Source of the DNA: JANOSH01 sp031415695
GTDB lineage: Bacteria > Actinomycetota > Acidimicrobiia > Acidimicrobiales > Ilumatobacteraceae
Direction of reading: 5' to 3'
Assembly: GCA_031415695.1 (NCBI GenBank)
Contig: JANOSH010000016.1
Span: 1-64,000, forward strand
DNA: 64,000 nucleotides
The notes below the pieces were generated by a model. The model worked only from the letters and a program-made list of their open reading frames with translations. It ran no database searches and was not told where the DNA came from. Numbering within the stretch: the stretch's first letter is position 1; the number at the start of each line of letters is the position of its first letter. The translations under genes and the position numbers were made by a program. Below, piece by piece: positions 15,340 through 25,007 of this stretch.

Positions 15340-17226
15340 TCAGGAGGGTTGTGGTGCGGCGAGAAACGCTTCCACGTCGCTTCGATGGCGTGTGCGCTTC
15401 ATCGGCGGTAGCGAATTCACCAGGTCCTGGGCATAACGAGCGGTGCTCAACCGCCGATCGAATACAGCCACGACCCCTCGGTCAGTCGACGTACGAATGA
15501 GCCGCCCGGCTGCCTGAGCCAGCAACGTTGCGGCGCGTGGAAGGTCGATTAGGCGAAAGGCGTCAGGCCCCGCGGCATCTCGCCGAGCTTCGAGCAGCGG
15601 ATCGTCAGGGCGCGGGAACGGCAATTTGTCGATGGTGACCAGGGCCAGCGTGGACCCGGGAACATCGATACCTTGAAACAGTCCGGCCGTCGCGAACAAG
15701 CAGGTCTCCTCACTGGCAGCGAAGGTTTGAATCAAGGTGGTCTTGGGAAGGTCGCGTTGCCCCAGAATTGGAAAGGGGAGTCGCTCCCGCATAGCTATGA
15801 GAGCGGCGTCCATTGCTTTCCAGCTCGTAAAGAGCGACAGTGTTCGGCCTCCAGCGGCCCGAATAAGGGCCTCGAGCTCGTCGTGCATCTGGGCTTCGAA
15901 GTTGGCATGCCGCGGTTCTGGCAAATGGCGGGCGCAATACAAAAGCCCGTTGGTCGAGTAGTCGAAGGGACTTCCAACGTCGATCTGGTCGGTGCGGTTC
16001 GGCGGAAGTCCGACCCGTGCGGCTAGACCCGACGGAACTGTTGCGCTCGTCAAGATGGCCGTACGTTGCTCCCAGACGCCGGCTGCGAGCACGGGCGCAA
16101 CATTGATCGGTGCCACCGCCAAGTGTGGATTATGAGCTGGACCCTCGACCCAACTCACCGTTCCTTGGGCACCAGCCATCGCCGCGTCGATGTCGGCCAT
16201 GACGGTTGTCGCGGCTTTCTGAGCTCGGAGTTTGCGTTGGGCTGTGTCGCCCACATCGCTGGTGATAGAGCGCAATGCGTCCTGGGCTCGGTCGATGCGA
16301 GCGCGGATCGCCATGAGCGCGTCGGCAATAGCGTCAGGGAGCGGGTGGGCGAGGCGCCTACCTTCGAACGGTGCTATTGCATTCATGAGCTGCGTGCCTC
16401 CGCCTGCAACTTCGGCCACCAAGGCCTCGTCGGCGAGAACCTGGCGCAACGTGCGCGACAGAGCGAGGAAACGCCCTGGGCCAAGTGAGACGCCCGCCGT
16501 GTCTGAAATGGTGTCTTCGAGTTGGTGCGCTTCGTCGAACACGACGACCTCGTGCTCGGGCAGTACCACGCCGCCGCTAGCGAGATGCATGCCGTACAGG
16601 TGAGTGTTGACCACGATGATGTCGGCCGCGGCGGCATGACGGCGCGCTGACTCGGCAAAGCACGGTTCGCCCATCGGGCATCGGGTAGCGCCGGGGCATT
16701 CCTCGGCCGAGATCGACACCATCTGCCATGCCTTAGGCGTCGGCATCCAGTCGAGCTCGGCATTGTCGCCCGTCTCGGTGACGCCCGCCCAACTGGTCAG
16801 CTTTCGAATCTCCTCACGTACCGTTGGACAGACATCGTCAAGGCCAAGCTGGATCTGTTCGGTGTTCTGGAGCTCGCGGACGCGTTGAAGGCACAAATAG
16901 TTGCTGCGACCTTTGAGAACTGCGTACGCGAAGTCGGTGTCGAGGTGCGCGGCCACAAACGGCAAGTCTTTCTTCGCCAACTGATCCTGCAACGCCTTGG
17001 TAGCAGTGGCGATGACTGTCCGACGGCCCGACAGCACCAAGGGAACCAAGTACGCGAGCGACTTGCCGGTGCCGGTGCCTGCCTGTACGACGAGGTGACG
17101 GTTTGACTTCACGGCCGCATCAATGCGCCGCACCATGTCGGCCTGGCCCTCTCGTGCCTCGCCCCCATGTTCGAGGTGCCCAACGATTGATTTGAGCGCT
17201 GCAACGGGTTCCATGGTGTTGTCCAC
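15340..17226 (-). CDS. DinG/XPD-like ATP-dependent DNA helicase
   Basis: A superfamily 2 helicase of about 628 residues. Walker A is AGTGTGKS, the DEAH box is VVFDEAHQLED, and motif VI is QAAGRLIRTSTDRG. Cysteines in NYLCLQR and ECPGATRCPMGEPCF form the four-Cys Fe-S cluster site typical of XPD/DinG helicases, which act on damaged or R-loop DNA. The frame stays open upstream through uppS on the other strand, so the start is uncertain: GTG at 17226 or ATG at 17214 fit the family best. That leaves only 16 bp to the divergent uppS start. Confidence 0.88.
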   Translation of the reverse strand: MDNTMEPVAALKSIVGHLEHGGEAREGQADMVRRIDAAVKSNRHLVVQAGTGTGKSLAYLVPLVLSGRRTVIATATKALQDQLAKKDLPFVAAHLDTDFAYAVLKGRSNYLCLQRVRELQNTEQIQLGLDDVCPTVREEIRKLTSWAGVTETGDNAELDWMPTPKAWQMVSISAEECPGATRCPMGEPCFAESARRHAAAADIIVVNTHLYGMHLASGGVVLPEHEVVVFDEAHQLEDTISDTAGVSLGPGRFLALSRTLRQVLADEALVAEVAGGGTQLMNAIAPFEGRRLAHPLPDAIADALMAIRARIDRAQDALRSITSDVGDTAQRKLRAQKAATTVMADIDAAMAGAQGTVSWVEGPAHNPHLAVAPINVAPVLAAGVWEQRTAILTSATVPSGLAARVGLPPNRTDQIDVGSPFDYSTNGLLYCARHLPEPRHANFEAQMHDELEALIRAAGGRTLSLFTSWKAMDAALIAMRERLPFPILGQRDLPKTTLIQTFAASEETCLFATAGLFQGIDVPGSTLALVTIDKLPFPRPDDPLLEARRDAAGPDAFRLIDLPRAATLLAQAAGRLIRTSTDRGVVAVFDRRLSTARYAQDLVNSLPPMKRTRHRSDVEAFLAAPQPS

Positions 17227-17242
17227 GGTAACGTCGTCGACG

Positions 17243-17974
17243 ATGGGGTTCCTGGATGGCATTGATCTCGCCCGCGTTCCGAGGCATGTTGCGTGCGTTA
17301 TGGACGGAAATGGACGCTGGGCGCAACGCCGCGGCCTCAAACGCACCGATGGGCACGCGGCTGGCGAAGAAGCGCTCTTCGACACTGTCCAGGGTGCACT
17401 CGACCTCGGGATCAGATGGCTAACGGTGTATGCGTTCTCTACCGAGAACTGGCGGCGCCCCGTCGACGAGGTGCGGTTCCTCATGCGGTTCAACGAGGAC
17501 ATCTTGCTGCGGCGGCGTGACATGCTTAATGCGCAAGGTGTGCGTATTCGGTTCTCGGGCCGCCGCGACTGGCGAGTGCCCAAACGGCTCATCAAACAGC
17601 AAGACGAGGCCATCGAGCTCACGAGGAAGAATTCCACCCTCACGTTGACCTTCGCGTTCAACTACGGCGGTCGAGCCGAGATAATCGACGCCATCAAAGC
17701 CCTGGTCGATTCGGGAATTTCGTCATCGCAAATCGACGAAAAGGCTTTGCGCCGCCACCTGTACCACCCCGATATGCCCGACCCCGACCTGGTGGTGCGA
17801 ACCTCGGGCGAGTACCGAATCTCCAATTTCTTGCTGTGGGAACTGGCGTATTCCGAACTGGTCTTCACCGATGTGCTGTGGCCCGACTTCCGTCGCGATC
17901 ACCTGGCGGCGGCAATCCTCGAGTTTCAGCAGCGTGAGCGCCGTTTCGGAGGCGTCGAATCGGCGGGTGGTTGA
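17243..17974 (+). CDS. uppS: Polyprenyl diphosphate synthase (UppS family)
   Basis: cis-Prenyltransferase that elongates isoprenoid diphosphate to the lipid carrier for peptidoglycan synthesis. The signature HVACVMDGNGRWAQRRG with the catalytic Asp is near residue 20, and RTSGEYRISNFLLWELAYSE is intact. At 243 residues the length is normal. The ATG at 17243 is preferred because the frame further upstream runs antisense through the helicase gene. No clear Shine-Dalgarno is seen, so the message may be leaderless. recO follows three bases after the stop. Confidence 0.95.
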   Translation: MGFLDGIDLARVPRHVACVMDGNGRWAQRRGLKRTDGHAAGEEALFDTVQGALDLGIRWLTVYAFSTENWRRPVDEVRFLMRFNEDILLRRRDMLNAQGVRIRFSGRRDWRVPKRLIKQQDEAIELTRKNSTLTLTFAFNYGGRAEIIDAIKALVDSGISSSQIDEKALRRHLYHPDMPDPDLVVRTSGEYRISNFLLWELAYSELVFTDVLWPDFRRDHLAAAILEFQQRERRFGGVESAGG

Positions 17975-17977
17975 CCT

Positions 17978-18700
17978 TTGAGCAAGCTCTACCGCGACTC
18001 GGGCGTCGTGCTGCGCACCCACAAGTTCGGTGAGGCCGACCGAATCATCGTGGTACTTACCGAGCATCACGGCAAGGTGCGCTGTGTCGCGAAAGGTGTC
18101 CGCAAAGGATCGAGCAAGTTCGGTGGTCGACTTGAGCCTCTGTCGAACGTTGCCCTGCTCCTTCGCGAAGGGCGACAGCTCGATCAAATCTCACAGGTCG
18201 AAACGGTTGATCATTTTCGTGCGTTGCGAAATGACCTGTCATTGTTGGCTGCCGGTTCGGCACTCGTTGAAGCCATCGACCTTGTCAGCGAGGAACGTCA
18301 ACCCAATCAGCGGCTGTATCAGATGGCGGTTGGAGCACTTCGAACGCTCAGCGCTGGACTGTCGCCGCTGTTCCTGCCGTCATTTCATCTCAAGTTGTTG
18401 GCGGCCGATGGCGTCCAGCCTCGTATTGACGAATGCGTGAGCTGTGCATCTTTGGGCCCACTGGTTGCCTTCGATGTCTCCCAAGGCGGCGCGTTGTGCC
18501 AATCGTGTCGCCGCGGCTTGCCGTTGTCCAGCAACGCGCTGGCGCTGCTTCGTCGGGTCCTTGGCGGCGACCTCGTTGGTGCGCTCAGCGAAGCTGAGTC
18601 GCCCGCAACGCACGAAGTGGAGTTGATTGCGCTGCGGTCCTTCGAGCACCATGTCGAACGGCGTTTGCGTGTTGTCCCGTCGCTCATCACCGAGCACTGA
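17978..18700 (+). CDS. recO: DNA repair protein RecO
   Basis: A 240-residue RecO with the N-terminal OB fold (YRDSGVVLRTHKFGEADRI) and the C-terminal helical domain carrying a zinc site, CVSCA and CQSCRRG. It acts with RecR to load RecA on gapped DNA. The TTG start lies three bases after the uppS stop, so the two genes form an operon. Confidence 0.95.
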   Translation: MSKLYRDSGVVLRTHKFGEADRIIVVLTEHHGKVRCVAKGVRKGSSKFGGRLEPLSNVALLLREGRQLDQISQVETVDHFRALRNDLSLLAAGSALVEAIDLVSEERQPNQRLYQMAVGALRTLSAGLSPLFLPSFHLKLLAADGVQPRIDECVSCASLGPLVAFDVSQGGALCQSCRRGLPLSSNALALLRRVLGGDLVGALSEAESPATHEVELIALRSFEHHVERRLRVVPSLITEH

Positions 18701-18719
18701 CCACTGACCACCCCACCCC

Positions 18720-18792
18720 TTTGCGCAACAGTTGCGGAAATGGCCGGTCCAGGATCGATCGTTTCCGCAACAGTTGCGAATATGGCTGGTGC
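18720..18792. repeat. Dispersed element with two 13-bp palindromes 42 bp apart (copy 1)
   Basis: CGCAAC-A-GTTGCG occurs at 18724-18736 and again at 18766-18778, exactly 42 bp start to start. The same arrangement is found at 63753-63807. The spacer ends with a TTTcCG-like string before the second palindrome in both copies, and both are followed by a TGG-rich segment. It lies between recO and glyS and does not code. Confidence 0.75.
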
Positions 18793-18841
18793 GGAAATGG
18801 TGGCGGCCTGGCTCGGCGTGGTCATCTAGCCTTGAGGACCT

Positions 18842-20152
18842 ATGCCAGCCACCGACCTCGACCAGATCGTCAACCTGTGCAAGCGACGCGGGTTCGTCTT
18901 CCAATCGGCCGAGATCTACGGCGGTTTCCGGTCCACCTACGATTATGGCCCCCTCGGGGTGTTGTTGCTTAAGAACGTCAAAGAAGCGTGGTGGCGATCG
19001 ATGGTGCAGCTACGCCACGACGTCGTGGGTCTAGACGCCGCAATTCTTGGACCGCCCCAGGTCTTCGAGGCATCAGGACATTTGGCGAACTTCAGCGACC
19101 CGCTCGTGGACTGCACCAGTTGCAAGACTCGGTGGCGGCTCGACAAGCTCGACGACCCCGAACAGTGCCCTTCGTGCGGCAAGCGCAACACATTCACCGA
19201 GCCCCGCCAGTTCAACTTGATGTTCAAAACTCACGCAGGCCCCCTGGAAGATTCAGCCGCCGTCGCGTACCTGCGTCCCGAGACGGCGCAGGGCATGTTC
19301 GTCAACTTTTCCAACGTGCTGAACTCCACGCGCAAGAAGCCACCATTCGGTATTGCGCAGATCGGCAAGAGCTTCCGCAACGAAATCACGCCGCAGAACT
19401 GGATCTTTCGAACGCGCGAATTTGAACAAATGGAGATGGAATTCTTCGTCCCTCCGGCCGAGAGCCAGCAGTGGTACGAGTACTGGTGCACCGAGCGGCT
19501 GAACTGGTACTCAGAATTGGGTATCCCGTCGTCAATGCTGCGACTGCGGGCCCACGACCCCGACGAACTGTCGCACTATTCGTCGGGCACGAGCGACGTC
19601 GAGTTTGCTTTCCCGTGGGGTTTCGACGAGTTGGAGGGTATTGCTAACCGAGGTAACTTCGACCTCACGCAGCACGCCAACCATTCGGGCGAAAAGCTCG
19701 ACTACTTCGATCAGACCACGAACGAGCGGTACATCCCTCACGTCATTGAACCAGCCGCCGGTGCTACCCGCACTATGGCGGCGTTCTTGCTGGCTGCGTA
19801 CGACGAAGCCGAGGTTAACGGCGAGAAGCGAACCGTTCTTCGGTTGCATCCGCGGCTCGCTCCGTACAAGGTCGCGGTACTTCCGCTCTCGAAGAAAGAC
19901 ACCCTGACACCCACTGCCATCGAGGTGTACCGACTGTTGTCGGCCCGTTATATGTGTGACTACGACGAGACTCAGTCGATTGGCCGCCGGTATGCGCGTC
20001 AGGACGAAGTTGGCACGCCCTTGTGCGTAACGGTCGACTTCGACACGCTTGAAGATGGCGCAGTCACCATTCGCGAGCGCGATTCCATGGAGCAGATTCG
20101 CGTTCCTATCAGCGATGTACTGGCAGCTGTGTCGGAGAAGCTCGGCTTCTAA
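18842..20152 (+). CDS. glyS: Glycyl-tRNA synthetase (dimeric class II type)
   Basis: Single-chain alpha2-type glycyl-tRNA synthetase of 436 residues. Early residues VNLCKRRGFVFQSAEIYGG, motif 2 (FRNEITPQNWIFRTREFEQME) and motif 3 near ARYMCDY are recognisable, with the C-terminal anticodon-binding domain from about 340. A Zn-ribbon-like CTSC...CPSC insertion near residues 90-115 is typical of this type. Shine-Dalgarno GAGG lies 4-7 bases before the ATG. The paired-palindrome element is immediately upstream. Confidence 0.96.
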   Translation: MPATDLDQIVNLCKRRGFVFQSAEIYGGFRSTYDYGPLGVLLLKNVKEAWWRSMVQLRHDVVGLDAAILGPPQVFEASGHLANFSDPLVDCTSCKTRWRLDKLDDPEQCPSCGKRNTFTEPRQFNLMFKTHAGPLEDSAAVAYLRPETAQGMFVNFSNVLNSTRKKPPFGIAQIGKSFRNEITPQNWIFRTREFEQMEMEFFVPPAESQQWYEYWCTERLNWYSELGIPSSMLRLRAHDPDELSHYSSGTSDVEFAFPWGFDELEGIANRGNFDLTQHANHSGEKLDYFDQTTNERYIPHVIEPAAGATRTMAAFLLAAYDEAEVNGEKRTVLRLHPRLAPYKVAVLPLSKKDTLTPTAIEVYRLLSARYMCDYDETQSIGRRYARQDEVGTPLCVTVDFDTLEDGAVTIRERDSMEQIRVPISDVLAAVSEKLGF

Positions 20153-20154
20153 CG

Positions 20155-20508
20155 ATGGCGCGCCGGGTGACACCTCTCGACATGCTGAGGCAGTTCGCTC
20201 TGGCACTGCCGGAAGCAACCGAGGAACTCACGTGGAACGACATCAACTTTCGGGTGCGCGCCAAGATTTTCTGTTTCCCGGGCGAGCAAACGGTCACCGT
20301 TAAGGCACATCCCGATGAGTTCGAGGCGCTACTGGGCGACCCTCGATTCGTTCGAGCTGCCTATGTGGGCCGGTTTGGTTGGGTGACCATGACGTTCGGG
20401 TCCCGGCCGGATTGGGACGAGATCAACGAACTGATCATGACGAGCTACTGCCTGGTGGCCCCCAAGAAGCTGGCGGCGTTGGTGGAGGGATCATCATCCG
20501 ACTCGTAG
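20155..20508 (+). CDS. MmcQ/YjbR family protein
   Basis: A 117-residue protein of the small alpha/beta family with the CyaY-like fold. Recognisable parts are the ALALPEATEELTW opening, KIFCFPGEQTVTVK in the middle, and FGWVTMTFG before the final helix, which in this family ends with a segment like SYCLVAPKKL. The biochemical role of the family is unknown. It starts two bases after the glyS stop and overlaps the convergent protease gene by 74 bp at its 3' end. Confidence 0.82.
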   Translation: MARRVTPLDMLRQFALALPEATEELTWNDINFRVRAKIFCFPGEQTVTVKAHPDEFEALLGDPRFVRAAYVGRFGWVTMTFGSRPDWDEINELIMTSYCLVAPKKLAALVEGSSSDS

Positions 20509-21532
20509 CGTTTGTCGAATGCCCGCGGCCTAACCACAGCTTCGACTCAGCCTCGTAGCCGAGCAGCCGGAGTTGTTCGGCAACTAACAATGCAGTCGAT
20601 TCGCGACCATGTCGCTGGTGGAGTCGAGCCCCATAGTCGGCGGCACGACGAAGGTATCCAAGGTGGTGTAGCGCAAGGTGGAAACCTTCGCCGGCCTCGG
20701 CCGACTCGACGGGTGCAGGGTCGGCAACGAGAGTGAGCACCCGATCCACGTCGGCGTGGCTAATGTCGATTGGACCCAGTGTGCTGCCAGGGGTCGATAG
20801 TGCATCGACAACTGTACGGCGCGCCGCACCAGGCTCGCCCGACGTGGCGAGCAGCGCCGCCGCCGCCCATCCGCTTTGAGCAGATGCAGGTGGAGTCACG
20901 GATCGTCTCGCCGCGCCCATCGCCATGACATTCATCACCGCGAGCATGCCGAACGTGAAGGCCAAGAACCGAAGCTGATTGGACCGTAGCGTGGCGACAA
21001 TGGCCACGACACACACTGCAAGGCTGATGTATGAATACCACAGACGACCGCGACCGGGCACAAGCGAATCGACGCCGAGGGACACGATATGGCCACCATC
21101 GAGAGGGAGAATAGGTAACAGGTTGAAGAGACCAAGTAGGGGACCGAGGAAAAAGACCGCCCATCGCAGTGGCGACTCGGAAACACTGTCGAGTGAAAAA
21201 GGATTGGCCCCAAGCGCGAGCAGGATGGCGACTCCAACAGCTATTTCGACCGCAGGTCCCGCAACGCTGATGACGGCTCGGCGACCGCGGCTCAGACCGG
21301 GTGGCGGTACAAACGACGCGTAGCCGACGAGGAAGTCGAGCGAGATCGAGATGTGCTGAGCGCCGTACCGGCGCGCAGCAAATGCGTGGCCGAGTTCGTG
21401 AATGATCATGAAACCGGCGTAACTGACCACCCATGGCATTGCATCGGCAGGCTTTCCGCCTCGCTGAAACATGATGAGGATGGCAAAAGCGAACCCGGCA
21501 CCAAATCGAACCGGAAACCCAAAGAGACGCAC
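20435..21532 (-). CDS. Site-2 protease family (M50) membrane metalloprotease
   Basis: A 365-residue protein whose first 200 residues hold about six hydrophobic segments. The zinc motif HELGH (near residue 46) and LPLDGGH with the third ligand (near 145) are intact. Such proteases cut membrane-bound substrates, often anti-sigma factors. The cytoplasmic tail (about 225-365) is helical, possibly TPR-like (ALHHLGYLRRAADYGARL). The start is a GTG 79 bp from the divergent ppdK start. No substrate gene is evident nearby. Confidence 0.85.
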   Translation of the reverse strand: MRLFGFPVRFGAGFAFAILIMFQRGGKPADAMPWVVSYAGFMIIHELGHAFAARRYGAQHISISLDFLVGYASFVPPPGLSRGRRAVISVAGPAVEIAVGVAILLALGANPFSLDSVSESPLRWAVFFLGPLLGLFNLLPILPLDGGHIVSLGVDSLVPGRGRLWYSYISLAVCVVAIVATLRSNQLRFLAFTFGMLAVMNVMAMGAARRSVTPPASAQSGWAAAALLATSGEPGAARRTVVDALSTPGSTLGPIDISHADVDRVLTLVADPAPVESAEAGEGFHLALHHLGYLRRAADYGARLHQRHGRESTALLVAEQLRLLGYEAESKLWLGRGHSTNATSRMMIPPPTPPASWGPPGSSSS

Positions 21533-21611
21533 GACACAAGGCTATCTGGGACTCGTAGTTGATGGTCGTCGGACCCATTCCGACCGGTTGGTCCACAGCT
21601 ATTATCCGGCC

Positions 21612-24263
21612 GTGTACACGTACCCGTTCAATCACAAACATCGGCGTCCACCGATGGAGCTGCGCGACCTTCTCGGTGGCAAGGGCGCCAACATCGCCGA
21701 AATGACGAGCGTGCTGAAACTTCCGGTGCCGCCCGGGTTCACTATCTCGACTGACGCATGCAGGGCGTATCTTTCGGCGGGTTGGCCAAAGGTACTGACC
21801 GTCGAGATTGCGGCCGAGATCGCCAAACTTGAACAGGCAATGGGTCGCACGCTTGGCGATCCGGCCGACCCGTTGCTGGTATCGGTACGCTCAGGTGCCA
21901 AATTTTCTATGCCGGGAATGATGGATACCGTGTTGAACCTGGGGCTCAACGACAAGAGTGTGAAAGGCCTCGCTGCGGTCACCGGCGACGAGCGGTTTGC
22001 CTACGACAGCTACCGCCGTTTCATCGCAATGTACGGGCGCATCGTGCTCGACATCGACGGTCATCTTTTCGACGTTCTGCTGGAGAACGAAAAGCGCGAG
22101 CGAAAGGTTGTTCACGATGCCGACCTACCGGCAAAGGCGTTGCGCGAGCTGTGCGCCGAGTACAAGGCCATTGTGAAGCACGCTACCGGCAAGCCATTTC
22201 CCCAGGATCCAACGAAGCAACTGGGCGGCGCCGTCGAAGCAGTATTCGGAAGCTGGAACGGGGCCCGAGCAATTTCGTACCGCGTGCGTGAAGGCATCGA
22301 CCACCACCTCGGCACGGCCGTCAATGTCCAAGCGATGGTTTTTGGTAATCGTGATAACAACTCAGGTACCGGCGTTGCGTTTACACGTGACGCAGCCACC
22401 GGCGAGAACACGCCGTACGGTGATTTCTTGGTGAATGCCCAGGGGGAAGATGTCGTCGCCGGCATTCGAAATACCGAAGATCTCGCCGCTCTCAAGGCCA
22501 AATTCCCCGCGGCCCACGCCGACCTCACCTCGATGTTCATTCGGCTTGAACATCACTACCGCGACATGTGCGACACCGAGTTCACCATTGAGCAGGGCAA
22601 GTTGTGGATGTTGCAAACACGGGTCGGCAAACGCACCGGTGCTGCCGCGCTGAAGATGGCTGTCGACATGACCAAGGGCACGGGCACGGGAGTCGCTCGC
22701 TGGAAGATCAGCCGCAACGAGGCGCTCATGCGGGTCTCGGGCGACCACCTCGATCAGGTGCTACACCCTCAGTTCGCGGGCTCCGGAACCGTGCTGTGCA
22801 AGGGTCTTGGTGCGTCTCCCGGTGCGGCGGTTGGCAAGGTCTATTTCAGTGCAGACGACGCCGTCGACGCGGCCGATCGCGGCGAGAAGATTGTGCTGGT
22901 TCGCAACGAGACCAGCCCCGAAGACGTGCATGGCATGATGGTGGCCGAGGGTATCCTCACCGCTCGCGGCGGGTTGGTTAGTCACGCGGCAGTTGTAGCC
23001 CGAGGCTGGGGTACACCCGCAGTGGTCGGAGCCGACGCTGTGAAGATCGATGGAAAGTCGTTCTCGGTTGGTGGCATCGTGGTCAATGAGGGCGACATCA
23101 TTTCGCTCGACGGTGCCACCGGCGACGTGGTGCTCGGTGCGCTCAAACTCGAAGCTTCGGAGCCGCCAGCCGAGTTCAAGATCATTCTCGACTGGGCCGA
23201 CGCGGTACGAAAGGGTAAGCTGACGGTTCGGGCCAATGCCGACAATGGTCCTGACGCCCGCAATGCTCGCAACTTTGGTGCCGAAGGCATTGGCTTGTGT
23301 CGGACCGAGCATATGTTCCTCGGTGAAGACCGGCTGCCGGTCGTTCGAGCCATGATCCTGGCCAGTACGCCTGAAGCCGAGACCACTGCGCTCGAACAGC
23401 TTCGTAGTGTACAAAAGGCTGACTTTCGCGAGATCCTTGAAGAAATGGACGGGCTGCCGGTAACGATTCGTCTGCTCGACCCGCCGCTGCACGAATTCTT
23501 GCCGCACGTTGGCGAGTTGCACGTCAAGAAGGCAACTGTTGGTCTGACATCCGACGAAGAGGCGCTGTTGGCTGCAGCGGAGAGCTGGGCCGAGGTCAAT
23601 CCGATGCTCGGTACGCGTGGCGTGCGCCTCGGAGTCGTCAAGCCCGGGTTGTACGCCATGCAGGTTCGAGCGCTCATGGAAGCTGCCGTCGAGTTGCGGG
23701 CCGAGGGCAAGAACCCCGTCGTCGAAGTCATGATTCCTCTCACGGTCACCCGCGACGAGTTGGCCCTAGCACGCTCGTGGGCACAGGCTGCGATCGACGA
23801 GGTAACGGCCAACCTCGTGAACCCGCCAGATGTGACTATTGGGACGATGATCGAAACGCCTCGGGCTGCGCTTCGTGCCGACGAACTTGCCGAGGAGGCC
23901 GACTTCTTCAGCTTCGGCACGAACGACCTGACACAGATGACTTTTGGGTTCAGCCGCGACGACGTCGAGAGTCGCATGATGCCTGCGTATCTCGAGCAGG
24001 GCTTACTGAAGCGCAACCCGTTCGAAACCATTGATCAAGACGGCGTGGGCGACCTAGTGCGTCTCGGTGTGCAACGCGGTCGCAGCGTCAAGAAAGGCCT
24101 GAAGATCGGCGTCTGCGGCGAGCATGGCGGCGATCCCGAATCCATCGCGTTGTTCTATGCGGCTGGCCTCAACTATGTGAGCTGTTCCCCCTTTCGCGTG
24201 CCTATCGCACGTCTCGCCGCTGCGCAGGCCATACTTGGTGGAGCAAAAATCCAATCCAAGTAA
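21612..24263 (+). CDS. ppdK: Pyruvate, phosphate dikinase
   Basis: Interconverts pyruvate, ATP and Pi with PEP, AMP and PPi. The 883-residue chain has the N-terminal nucleotide domain (LLGGKGANIAEM), the central phosphohistidine domain with GGLVSHAAVVAR, and the C-terminal PEP/pyruvate domain with FGTNDLTQMTFGFSRDD and the catalytic Cys in GVCGEHGG. The frame is open further upstream, but the GTG at 21612 gives the usual start just before the conserved opening. Together with the malic enzyme it offers a route from C4 acids to PEP. Confidence 0.95.
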   Translation: MYTYPFNHKHRRPPMELRDLLGGKGANIAEMTSVLKLPVPPGFTISTDACRAYLSAGWPKVLTVEIAAEIAKLEQAMGRTLGDPADPLLVSVRSGAKFSMPGMMDTVLNLGLNDKSVKGLAAVTGDERFAYDSYRRFIAMYGRIVLDIDGHLFDVLLENEKRERKVVHDADLPAKALRELCAEYKAIVKHATGKPFPQDPTKQLGGAVEAVFGSWNGARAISYRVREGIDHHLGTAVNVQAMVFGNRDNNSGTGVAFTRDAATGENTPYGDFLVNAQGEDVVAGIRNTEDLAALKAKFPAAHADLTSMFIRLEHHYRDMCDTEFTIEQGKLWMLQTRVGKRTGAAALKMAVDMTKGTGTGVARWKISRNEALMRVSGDHLDQVLHPQFAGSGTVLCKGLGASPGAAVGKVYFSADDAVDAADRGEKIVLVRNETSPEDVHGMMVAEGILTARGGLVSHAAVVARGWGTPAVVGADAVKIDGKSFSVGGIVVNEGDIISLDGATGDVVLGALKLEASEPPAEFKIILDWADAVRKGKLTVRANADNGPDARNARNFGAEGIGLCRTEHMFLGEDRLPVVRAMILASTPEAETTALEQLRSVQKADFREILEEMDGLPVTIRLLDPPLHEFLPHVGELHVKKATVGLTSDEEALLAAAESWAEVNPMLGTRGVRLGVVKPGLYAMQVRALMEAAVELRAEGKNPVVEVMIPLTVTRDELALARSWAQAAIDEVTANLVNPPDVTIGTMIETPRAALRADELAEEADFFSFGTNDLTQMTFGFSRDDVESRMMPAYLEQGLLKRNPFETIDQDGVGDLVRLGVQRGRSVKKGLKIGVCGEHGGDPESIALFYAAGLNYVSCSPFRVPIARLAAAQAILGGAKIQSK

Positions 24264-24278
24264 CAGCGAGGGTGTCCC

Positions 24279-25007
24279 ATGCAGACTGCAATTCGTCACA
24301 ATCCAAGTTTCGCGGTTGCGCGCGTGGCTCTCGCCAGCGGTGAGACCGTTCGGGTCGAGTCTGGGGCCATGATGGCCATGTCGCAAGGCATGACGTTGCA
24401 ATCCAAGATGGAAGGCGGTCTTCTCAAGGCGGCCAAACGAGCAATGCTCGGTGGTGAGTCGTTCTTCCAGACCACCTATACCGCACCGGGTCAAGGAGGC
24501 TGGCTCGACGTTGCACCTCGGCTTCCTGGTGACCTCATGTCGATCGAACTTGCGGGCAATGGATTGGTCATCTCGAAGGGCTCATGGATCGCGTCGGCGC
24601 AGTCCATTACGCTCGACACCAAGTGGGGCGGCTTCAAGAACTTCTTCGGTGCCGAGGGCGGCTTCATCGTGCGCGCATCGGGCAACGGGCCAGTTCTCGT
24701 GTCGTGCTATGGCGCGCTCGAGACGTGGAACCTTGCGGCGGGCGAATCAATCACGGTCGATACTGGCCATATGGTCGCCTACGACGACTCGGTGTCGATG
24801 ACCCTGCGAAAGGTCACCGGCGGGTTGGTACAGTCGGTGAAATCCGGCGAAGGACTTGTGTTTGACTTTGTGGGCCCCGGCCGGGTCATGACCCAAACCC
24901 GCAATCCGAATGAGTTGATTGGCTGGTTAGCCTCGGTGCTACCAGGTAACGACAGTCCGGGCGGCGCCGTTGGAGGCATCGTTGGGGGGCTAATAGGTCG
25001 CAACTGA
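24279..25007 (+). CDS. AIM24/TIGR00266 family protein
   Basis: A 242-residue beta-rich protein of the AIM24-like family, with the typical VESGAMMAMSQGM opening, GGESFFQTTYTA and a glycine-rich C-terminus (GGAVGGIVGGLIGRN). The family often sits near TerC/TerD-type genes, and here it overlaps a TerC gene by one base (TGATG). Its molecular role is unknown; a link to membrane stress is only inferred from context. Confidence 0.85.
   Translation: MQTAIRHNPSFAVARVALASGETVRVESGAMMAMSQGMTLQSKMEGGLLKAAKRAMLGGESFFQTTYTAPGQGGWLDVAPRLPGDLMSIELAGNGLVISKGSWIASAQSITLDTKWGGFKNFFGAEGGFIVRASGNGPVLVSCYGALETWNLAAGESITVDTGHMVAYDDSVSMTLRKVTGGLVQSVKSGEGLVFDFVGPGRVMTQTRNPNELIGWLASVLPGNDSPGGAVGGIVGGLIGRN

Noticed and set aside
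17227..17661. Long N-terminal extension of the DinG-like helicase
   Set aside because: It is antisense to uppS, Arg/Ser-rich and without similarity; the helicase start is at 17226 or 17214.
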